A DNA stretch of 64,000 nt from Pyxicephalus adspersus. Lineage: Eukaryota > Chordata > Amphibia > Anura > Pyxicephalidae. The position numbers were made by a program, and so were the translations under genes. Every line of letters begins with the position of its first letter. The first letter of the stretch is position 1. Under the pieces are notes generated by a model. That model worked only from the letters and a program-made list of their open reading frames with translations, searched no databases and was not told the DNA's origin. Shown in pieces: positions 54,250 to 64,000 of the stretch. The stretch is from NCBI RefSeq assembly GCF_032062135.1, contig NC_092859.1, forward strand, positions 86,118,994-86,182,993, given 5' to 3'.

Positions 54250-57200
54250 AGGGGGATATGGAGGGACTGACATTGCAGGGTGATGATGGGGGTTCAGGAA
54301 GGGAATGTTAGGTGATGGGAATGCATTACTAATATTGCAGGGAGAGATGAGGGTGAAGGAAGTGTCAGACAGGTGATGGGGGCACTCCTAATAATGTGAG
54401 GTGATATAGGGGTACAGGAGGGTGAGAGATAGGTGATGGGGTGCACTCCTATTAATGTGAGGTGATATGGGGGTACGGGAGGGTGAGAGATAGGTGATAG
54501 GGTGCACTCCTATTTGTTGTGTGGTAACATGGGGGTACAGGAGGGGAGAGACAGGTGATGGGGTACACTCATATTGTTGTGTGGTAATATGGGGGTACAG
54601 GAAGGGGTTGTGTACAGGATCCTGGCAGGTGATGGCGTGCACTGGTATTTTTTCTGGGTGAAATGGGGGCAGGTGATGGGGATACACTAGAGTATTCCCA
54701 AAGTGGTATGGCGATATAGGAAAGGTAAGCCAGATGCTGGGGTGGACTGCTATTATTTGAGAGTGATATGTGAATTTAGAAATAGGCGGCACATGATGTG
54801 GTGCCATGGTCAAATCTTAAGATCATTAGGGAAAGGGGGTCTGGAATATGACGAGAAATGTTGGGATGTACTACTATCACACTGCCATCATTGCAGAGTG
54901 GTATGGGGTTCAAAAAAGGTAATACAGGAAGGAGATGGGGTACACTGATATTATTGCAGGGTGATATGGGGTTTCAGGTAAGGTGAGACAAATGATGCGT
55001 TGCACTGATATTAGTGCAGAGGGGTATGGGGATCAGCAAGGTTGAGACAAGTGATGGGGTGCACTGGTAATATTGCAGGGTGGTATATAGTTCAGCAAGG
55101 GTGAATCAGATAATGGGGTGCACTGGTATTATTACAAGGCGTTCAGGAAGTGTGAGACAAATGATAGGTTGCACTGGTATTTTTGCAGGGTGGTATGTGG
55201 TTCAGCAAGGGTGAGTCAGGGAATGTGGTGCACTTGTATTATTGCAGGGTGGCATGGGGTTCAGGAAGTGTGAGACAAGTGATGGGGTTCACTGGTAGTA
55301 TTGCAGGGTGGTATGGGGTTCAGCAAGCGTGATACAGATAATGGGGTGAACTGGTAATTTTGCCGGGGATTTGGAAGTATGGGGATACGTGATGCACAGT
55401 GCTTTGTATATTGGTGTTATTGCAGGGGGGGTTCAGCAAGGGAGACATAGGTGATGGGGTTCACTCCTATTATTGTGATGTGGTATAGGGTACAGCATGA
55501 AGTGAGACAGGTAATGGGGTGCACTGGTATTATTTCAGAGTGGTATGTGGTTCAGCAAGCGTGTGTCACCTCACAACAATAGGAATGCACCCCTTCACCT
55601 GTCTCACCCTTGCTGAACCCTTTACCCCACCCTGCAATAATTCCAGTGCACCCCATTAGGTGTCTCAGCCTTCCTTGACACCCATATCACCCTGCAATAA
55701 CACCAGTATACAAAACACCTATGTTCACTTTTCCCCATCCTTCCATATCCCTGTAGTAATTCCATTTCACCCCATTACTTGTCCCACCCTTGCCTAACCC
55801 CATACCCACCTGCAGTAATAGCAGGGGGAGACGAGTTTTGGGGTGCACTGGTATTATGGCAGGGTGGTATGGGGTTCAGCAAGGGTAAGACAGGTGATAG
55901 GTGCACTGGTATTTTTCCAGGGTGTTGTGGGTTCAAGAACTGTGAGACAGGTGATGGGGTGCACTGGTATATTCAGTAAAAGTGAGATCATTGATGTGGT
56001 GCACTGGTAATATTGCAGTATGAAATTAGCCTGAAGGAAGTGTCAAACAGATATTGAGGTAAACTGGTATTATTGCAAGGGGGTATGGAAGGATGGGTAA
56101 AAGTGAAGGCAGGTGTCTTGTATACGTCTATGTTATTACAGGGTAATAAGAGGTTTGGCAAGGGAGAGATAGGTTATGGGGTGAATTTCTATTGTTGTTA
56201 GATGATATGGGGATACAGGAGGGGGTGGGAGCTGATGGGTTGCACTTCTATTCTTGTGAGTTGATATGGGGTGCACTCCTATTGTAGTGAGGTAATATGG
56301 GGTAGAGGAGGGTGTGGGACAGGTGATTGGGGTGCACTGCTATTTTTGCATGGTGGTATGGGGTTCAGCAAGGGTGAGATAGGTTATGGGGTGAGCTGGT
56401 ATTATTGCAGGGTGGTTTGGGGGTTAAGCAAGCTTGAGACAGGTGATGGGGTGCCCTGGAGTTTTTGCAAGGTGGTATGGGTTCAAGAAGTGTGAGACTG
56501 GTGATGGGGTGCACTGGTTTTATTGCATGGTGGTATGGGTTTCAGGAAGTATGAGGCAGGTGATGGGGTTCACTGGTAATATTTTGAGGTGACATGGGGT
56601 TCAGGAACTGTGAGACAGGTGATGGGGTGCACTGTTATTTTTGCATGGTGGTATGGGGTTTAGCTAAAGACAGATAATGGAGGGAACTGGTATTTTTGCA
56701 GGGGATATGGATAGATTTGGAAAAGTGATGGCAGTTGTTTTTTATACTGGTGGTATTGTAGGGTAATATGGGGTTCAGAAAGGGTGAGATAGGTGATATT
56801 GAGCCCTCCTATTGTTGTGATGTGATATGGAGTACCAGAGGGGATTGAACAGCTGATGGGGTGTATTCCTGTTGTTGGAAAGTGACGTTCACTTGCTGAA
56901 CCACATACCACCCTGCAATAATACCAGTGCACCCCATCACCTATCTCAACTTTTGCTGAACCCCATTTTTCCCTACAATGCCATCAATATACAAAACACC
57001 TGTCTTCATGTTTCCTTATCCTTCCATATCCCCTGTAATAATTCCATTTCACCCCAATACTTGTCTCACTCTTGCCTAACCCTATACCCACCTGCATTAA
57101 TAGCAGTGTGAGATGAGTGATGGGGTGCACTGGTATTATTGCGGAGTGGTATGGGGGTTAAGCAAGCTTGAGACAGGTTATGGGATGCCCTGGAGTTTTT

Positions 57201-60200
57201 GCAAGGTGGTATGGGTTCAAGAAGTGTGAGACTGGTGATGGGGTGCACTGGTATTATTGCATGGTGGCATGGGGTTCAGCAAGGGTGACACTGGTGATGG
57301 CATGCACAGCTATTATTGCAGGGTGGTATGGGATTCAGCAAGGGTGAAAAAGGTGATGGGGTGCCCTGGTACTATTTCAGAGTCGTATGGGATTCTGCAA
57401 GAATGAGACTGGGGTGCACTGGTATTTTTGCAGGGGATATGAAAGGATGGGGAACAGTCAATACAAGTGTTTTGTATATTGGTGTTATTGCATGCTAATA
57501 TGGGGTTCAGCAAGGTAGAGATAGATGATGGGGAGCCTTCTTATTGTTGTGATCTGAGGTTACAGGAGAGGGTGGGACAGATGATGGGGTGCACTTCTAA
57601 TATTATGAGATGACACACCCTTGCTGAACCACATACCACACTGCAATAATACTAGTGCACCCCATCACCTTTCTCAGCCTTCCTGAACCCCTTGCCACCC
57701 TGCAATAATTCCAGTGCACCCCATCATTTATCTGAGCTTTTCTGAATCCTTTACCACCCTGCAATAATACCAGTGCACCCCATCACCTGTCTCTCACTTT
57801 TTGAACCCCATTCCACCCTGCATTTATTCCATCACCTATTTCACCCATCCTGAACACCCATATCACCTTGTAATATTACCAGTGCACCCCATCACCTATC
57901 TCTCCTGCTGATCCCCATATTTCCCTGCAATAACACCAATATACAAAACAGACAGTGGAGTGAATTGGTATTTTTGCAGGGGATATGGAAGGATGAGGAT
58001 GTTTTTTATACTGGTGTTTTTGCAGGGTAATATGGGGTTCAGCAAGGGAGAGATAAGTGATGGGGTTTCCTATTGTTGTGAGTTGATTTGGGGGTAAAGG
58101 AGTGGGTGAGACAGATGATGGGGTGCATTCCTATTTTGAGGTGACTCATTCTTGCTCAACCCCATACCACTCTGCAAAAATGCCAATAATTTCCATCACC
58201 TATCTCTCTCTTGCTTAACCTTATATTACCCTGCAATTACACCAGTATACAAAAGACCTGCCCTCAATTTTCCCCATCTTGCCATATCCCCCTAAATATT
58301 ACCAGTTCAACCTATTACTTGTCTAACCCTTGCTGTTCCGCATTTCTCTGTGCAGTTATACCAGTTCACCCCATTACTTGTCTCACCCTTTCCTAATCCC
58401 ATACCCACATGCAGTAATAGCAGTGTGAGACGAGTGATAGGGTGCACTGGTATCATTGCAGGGTGGTATGGGGTTCAGCAAGAGTGAGATCATTGATGGG
58501 GTGCACTAGTACTATTGCAGGATAAAATGGGGGTGAAGGAAGTGTCAAACAGGTAACGGGGTGAAATGTGATATGGAAGGATGGGAAAAGTGAAGATGGG
58601 TGTTTTGTATACTCATGTTATTGCAGGGCAATTTGGGGTTCAGCAAGAGATAGGTGATGGTGTGCACTCCTTTTAGGTGATTTGGGGGTACAGGAGGATT
58701 TGAGAGGTGATGGGGTGCATTCCTATTTATGTGAGGTGATATGGGGGTACAGGAGGAGGTGAGATAGGTGGTGGGGTGCACTGGTATTATAGCAGGGTGG
58801 TATATGGTTCAGCAAGTGTAAGTCAAAAGATGGGGTGTACTGGTAATATTGCAAAGTGGCATGGGGTACAGATTGTGTGAAGGGGGGCACTAGTATTACT
58901 GCAGGGTGGTTTGGGGTTCGTCAGGAGTGAGACAGATAATGGGGTAAACTGGTATTTTTGCAGGGGATGTGGAAGGATGGGGAAATGTGATGACAGGTGT
59001 TTTTTATACTGGTGTTATTGCAGGGTAATATGGGGTTCAGCAAGGGTGAGATAGGTGATATGGTGCCCTACTATTGTTTTGATGTGATATGGGATACTGG
59101 TGGGGGTTGGACAGATGATGGGGTGCACTCCTATTGTTGTGAGGTGACTCACCCTTGCTGAACCACATCCCACCCTGCAATAATACCAGTGCACCCTATC
59201 ACCTATCTCACCCCCCCCCCCCCCTGCAAAAACACCAGAATACAAAACACCTGTCTTTACTTTTCCCCATCCTTCCTTATCCCCTGTAATCATTCCATTC
59301 CCCCCCAATACTTGTCTCACCCTTGCCTAACCCCATACCCACCTGCATTAATAGCAGTGTGAGAATAGTGAAGGGGTGCACTGCTATTTTCGCAGTTCAG
59401 GTGATAGGGTGCAGTTGTATTATGGCATGGTGGTATGGGATTCAGCAAGGGTGAGGCAGGTTAAGGGTGCACTGGTATTACTTCAGAATGGTTTGGGGTT
59501 CAGCAATGGTGGGACATGTGATCAGGTCCTTTGGTATTATTGCAGGGTGTTATGAGGTTCAGCAAGGGTGAGTCACATGACGGGGTGCACTGGTATTGTT
59601 GCAGGGTGGTAGAGGGTTCAGCAAGGGTGATACAGTTGTTGGAATACACTGGGTTGAGGAAGTGTGAGACGAGTAATGTGGTGCACTGGTATTTCTCAGG
59701 GTGATATGTGGTTCAGCAAGGGTGAGACAGGTGATGGGGGGCACTGGTAATATTGCAGGGTAGTAAAGGGTTCACGAAAGGTGAGACAGGTTATGGTGTA
59801 CACTGGTATTACTGAAGGGTTGCAATAATACCAATATACACAATGCCTGTGTTTACTTTTCCACATCCTTGCATATCCCCTCCAATAATTTTAGTTCACC
59901 CCATTACTTGTCTCACTCTTGCTGAACCCCATACCACCCTGCAATAATATCAAGGCACCCCATCACCTGCTGCTAGTACACTCCATCACCTGTTTCACCC
60001 TTGCCTAACTCCATACCCGCTTGCAGAAATAGCAAATAGAAATAAATATTATTGCAGGGTGGTATGTGGTTTAGGAATTGTGAGACGAGTGATGGGGTGC
60101 ACTTGTATTACTGTAGGGTGGTATGGGGTTCAGCAAGAGTAAGACAGATAATGGGGTGAACTGGTATTTTTGCAGGGGATATGGAAGGATTGGGAAAAGT

Positions 60201-60360
60201 GAAGAGAGTTTTTATATATGGGTGTTACTGCGGGCTAATATGGAGTTCAGCAAGGGAGTGATGGGGATTTTGTGATGTGATATGGGGGTACAGGAGGGGG
60301 TGGGACAGATGATGGGGTGCACTCCTATTGTTGTGAGATGACAGAACCTTGCTGAAGATG
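54250..60360. repeat. orientation-switching satellite array, copy B (~6.1 kb)
   Basis: Same ~59-bp unit family as array A, roughly 100 units. C-rich blocks at about 55565-55820, 56885-57105, 57610-57950, 58145-58425, 59150-59355 and 59820-60040. The conserved switch junction occurs near 55803, 57085, 58405, 59335 and 60015. The first 1.9 kb match A's 20470-22470 closely; later segments are rearranged. Contains a poly-C tract near 59213. Not coding. Confidence 0.93.
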
Positions 60361-60545
60361 AAAGATGATGCGGCATTTGCTCCACTGGGCATCTGGTGCA
60401 TTATCCAGCGCAGACATTTTATACGCTTTCTTCCACCATTAGACCAGTTTCCCAGAAGTGTTGATACTTCAATGAAGGGGTAGGCATGCTTCTTTATATA
60501 TTTTGGGACTGTCTCAAAAAAAAAAAAAATTTTCTTGTCAGGTTT
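60355..60545 (+). mobile_element. L1/Tx1-like fragment at edge of array B
   Basis: Counterpart of 31385-31860 with a 330-bp internal deletion; keeps tgatacttcaatgaaggggt and ttatatattttgggactgtc. Confidence 0.6.
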
Positions 60546-60549
60546 GTCA

Positions 60550-60880
60550 GGACCACTAATAAAATGGGGAGGTCCTTGTACTGGATGGAAATTAGCTTTG
60601 TTATATATGAGCAGGCTATTTCTTATCCTTTTATCAGAGCTAACCACTAGCAGGCATCATAAGGTCCTTGTATGGAATGAGAATTAGCCAGGTCATCAAT
60701 GCTCAGGCTATTTCCCATCCCTATACCAGACCTGACCACTTAAGCAGCAAATGATCTTTGTACTGGATGGGAATTAGACTTGTTATATATGAACGGGGCT
60801 ATTTTCCTATCCAAATACTGGACCTGCCAACAAAATAACAATGAGATCCTTATACTGGGTGGGAATTAGCCCGATCACAG
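60550..60880. repeat. ~105-bp minisatellite, about three units, copy B
   Basis: Matches A's 33580-33908. Joined at its left to the LINE fragment and at its right, at cccgatcaca, directly to sequence equivalent to 35588. Confidence 0.8.
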
Positions 60881-61860
60881 TGGGCGGAGCTCCCGACTCT
60901 CATCGCAGCTCTAATCCTCTGAACAGAAAAAACAGGCTGCTCCGTTCTCAGCTGTCATCCGTTCAGAGGATTCCAACTGCTAATAAGAGCCTGGCGGGAA
61001 GAACAGCACAGCTAGAATGAGATCTGGACACAAGCTATCCCTCTCCTGTTCTCTAGCTTATGCTGAGTCTTCTGTTGAAAAAAACTGCTTGTAAATTAAT
61101 CTGCCGGAGTGTCTGTGTGTAATGATGTCATCGGTGCAGTGTGATAGCTGTGTGTGTGTGTGTGTGTGTGTAGTCTGCATGTCATTCTGCAACCTTAAAA
61201 CTTTGTGTGTTCAAACCTACAGATCTCCTAAACCATTGGTCGTAATGATTTGAAAATTTCAGGGTTAACAGAGGATAGCTCATAGCTACTAGTATAGCCC
61301 CCAAAATATCAGCCCCCAAGAATTTAAAGATATGGGGACCACAATTTTAACAACTTATGAAAGTACATTTGGGAGTGCTGTTTCAAAAGGCAAGTGCACC
61401 TTGGACTCCTTAATTGAAAATGCAAACTTACATAGCAAGGAGTATTGGGATGGGGCCCCTAAATTGATACCTGCCTGTCACAAATCTAGAACTGTCATAC
61501 TATATTACCCTGTCTGCTTCTTTTCTTGAAATCCCAATTTCCCTAGAATTATGGGGTGTACAAAGCTAAAAATGTTGGTGCAGTAGGGGGGATACCTTTG
61601 GCCTCTGAAATAGGGTGCTGTAGGAAACCTTTGGCCTCTGAAATGGTGTAGGGTGGTGTAGGAAACTGAAAATGTGTGGGTAAAGTCTGTGGATCAAAGA
61701 ACAGAAACAGAAAGCATAGCATAGTATTACAGTTATAGTTTTGTGCTCCAATCCTCCTTGCTATGTAAGTGGTCCTGGGGGTCCCTAAATTTGCATTTTT
61801 AATTTTGGGCTCCTAGATGCAGTTGCTTTTGAATGTTCAATTTTCACAAGTTTTTAAACT
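60880..61860. repeat. copy-B remnant of YEATS4 intron 4 repeats
   Basis: Corresponds to A's 35588-37010 with internal deletions in the foldback element. Includes a longer TG run (61149-61171, versus 35857-35869 in copy A). Confidence 0.7.
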
Positions 61861-61875
61861 TGTTACCCCCATCCT

Positions 61876-62173
61876 TTTTTGAGTCAGGAGAAGGACCCCA
61901 CTGGGAGGACGCACTGGCCAGAGCCGTGGACGATGTACCCCAAGCAGTTCCCAGGCTCAGGGAAGTGGGTGGTCTGTGTCCCTGCACACAACCCGCCCAC
62001 TCTCCCATTGCTGGCTCAGATCTGCCATGAGAGAGTGGGCAGGGTTATGTCATAATGACGTCACTCTGGTGGAGGTTTCTCCCCCTTTGAGTGATACCCG
62101 GCTCCCCTTGCATGCACAGTCGGGAGTCGGTGATTTTAGTCGCCCGCAGACCCGAAAATGTTGGCGACCACTG
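61876..62173. mobile_element. non-autonomous hAT-like MITE, member 6
   Basis: Right end ttggcgaccactg. Contains tgacgtca at 62056-62063 and ggccagagccgtggac. More complete than the copy-A counterpart at 37029. Confidence 0.6.
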
Positions 62174-62257
62174 GTTTAGGAGATCTGAAGGATTGATCAC
62201 AGTGAGTTGTTAGGCTGAAGAATATGACAAGCAGCCTTTATACACACATCTATCACA

Positions 62258-62262
62258 CTGCT

Positions 62263-62293
<31 letters not shown>

Positions 62294-62302
62294 ATGATGA
62301 TG
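62258..62302 (+). repeat. (CTG)n(ATG)n compound microsatellite
   Basis: About five CTG units followed by nine or so ATG units. Not present at the matching position in copy A (near 37900). Confidence 0.9.
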
Positions 62303-62657
62303 TCATTACACACAGTCCAGTGAATAAATTTCAACATACCATAATATAATTGGGTATACCAAAAAAATAATAAGTTATACAGAAGCAAGATAAAGCATTT
62401 AATGAGAAATGTCAAACTATTGAATATTTTACTATGTAGTATTGTTATATGGTGCAACAAAAGCAATAATGTTAGATGAGGGATTTAGGGCAGGACCAAT
62501 AATACCATTTATTATAGTGGGAGTGGACCCTGCACGGAGACAAAATATTTAGAAAAAACCCCATTGGATATCTTAATGTCTTGTCACTCCTATAATGCAT
62601 TGTTCATACCCAATTAAAAAATAGAAACTGTAAAGACAGCCAATGAGGCTGAAATTA

Positions 62658-62998
<341 letters not shown>

Positions 62999-63129
62999 TC
63001 ATAAGAATAAGATAATATACTTTAACATAAGCCATCAGAGTATTCACTACATTTTTGGAGGGGAATAGAAAACAGTTTGTTTCCACCTATATAAACATTC
63101 TATCCTGGGTTTCCATGGTTTTTCATATA

Positions 63130-63480
63130 TTGAAGCGTACCTAAACTCTAAACTTTTACTTTACATAAAAGGATAGACAACCCTTTTATGTAAGGTAAAA
63201 ATTCTGTTTGCTTGTGTTTTGTTTTTTTAAGTGGAACACTTTTTTTTTTTTTAAAAAGGGTGCAGCACCACCCCCTTATATCTCGATCTCTTAGGTGATT
63301 GAGAATGAATCGGAGCGCAGAGCGTCACGCATCCCAGGAGGCTCTTGGCTGCTCCTGTCTATTGTCTTCCCATTTACGTCACCCGATCTCGCATCTGGAA
63401 GAACAGAGAAAAGATGGCGGCGCCTAGCGTGCCGGCCGAAGACAGATGCTGGGAAGAAGCGTGACCCAATGGAAGAAAGT
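63130..63480 (+). repeat. frog interspersed repeat, copy B
   Basis: Counterpart of 38690-39120: aagcgtacctaaactctaaa ... aagatggcggcgcctagcg, lacking the middle segment. About 300 bp (63484-63780) after it are absent from copy A. Confidence 0.6.
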
Positions 63481-63862
63481 TCCTGATCGACTGCTCTGCT
63501 GGATTGAAAGTGTTTTTTTGTTTTTTTTTGTAGGTCGTTTTTGGATTTACTTCCTCTGTAAAAATTAGAAAGGATTGAAAAGTACCAAGTCATAATCACC
63601 CAGGAAATAGTTTAGGGCCCCTGTCAGTGGCAGTGGATTTCAGCACACAGCCTGATCAGAGATATACTAGTACAAGGTCCCATTATGTGCCATACATATA
63701 ATACATGACTTTATGGATGCCCAATCATTGCTTATCAAAGGGCCCCATTCCTGCAAATGCCACCTAGATACTTTGTTGTCACTCATTCTGAACACATTGA
63801 ATATGACCTAAGCTGATATTCTGTATCATTTTCAGTTGGTAGATGTATTATGTAATATATAT

Positions 63863-63950
63863 ATACCGTATTTTTCGGCGTATAAGACGCACTTTTTCTT
63901 CCCCAAAACTGGGGGGGAAAAGTGGGTGCGTCTTATACACCGAATACATG
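63863..63950. repeat. hairpin repeat of the 'cttataagacgc' type
   Basis: taccgtatttttcggcgtat followed by aagacgcac; the right arm gtgcgtcttatacaccgaat pairs with it. It begins 20 bp after the end of duplication similarity and may be an insertion that merely interrupts copy B. Confidence 0.75.
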
Positions 63951-64000
63951 TTAAATATAATAAAAAAAAATCATACTCATCCGATACCGCGATCCCGCGA

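Noticed and set aside
63295..63599. 102-codon minus-strand ORF near the right edge
   Set aside because: It lies in a dispersed repeat whose copy-A counterpart (38690-39120) does not preserve the frame.

Overview
The window is vertebrate nuclear DNA, most likely from a frog. It holds intron-split genes with GT/AG splice sites, orthologues of vertebrate NUP107 and YEATS4, and a dense load of hAT-like, Tc1-like, L1/Tx1-like and CR1-like repeats of the kind common in anurans. The species assignment is inference from repeat character and was not searched. There are two assembly gaps (8725-9277 and 18736-19008).

Layout. (1) 1-11.83 kb: the 3' half of NUP107 on the + strand, 16 recognisable coding exons; one more exon is probably hidden in the first gap. 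(2) 11.97-15.15 kb: a decayed hAT element with transposase remnants and nested insertions. (3) 15.2-39.2 kb: first copy of a large segmental duplication. It holds a small RING-H2 gene, an 11 kb array of ~59-bp units that repeatedly reverses orientation, an L1-like fragment, a ~105-bp minisatellite, and most of YEATS4 (minus strand, stop at 34345, start at 41543). (4) 39.2-47.6 kb: YEATS4 exons 2 and 1, its GC-box/CRE promoter region, then a nest of transposons including a minus-strand LINE with reverse transcriptase remnants. (5) 47.6-63.84 kb: second copy of the duplication, with an intact RING-H2 gene, a contracted 6 kb array, and only exons 4 and 3 of YEATS4; exons 5-7 have been deleted. 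A hairpin repeat begins where the similarity stops, so the second copy may continue beyond the window.

Biology. NUP107 is a scaffold subunit of the nuclear pore Y-complex. YEATS4 (GAS41) is a histone-acyl reader of the SRCAP and TIP60/NuA4 complexes; its reader-pocket residues are all present. The two genes converge, separated by the duplicated block. The least familiar items are the RING-H2 gene pair, which I cannot assign to a named family, and the orientation-switching satellite array, whose transcripts could fold into long double-stranded RNA. No prokaryotic, CRISPR, rRNA or tRNA features were seen.
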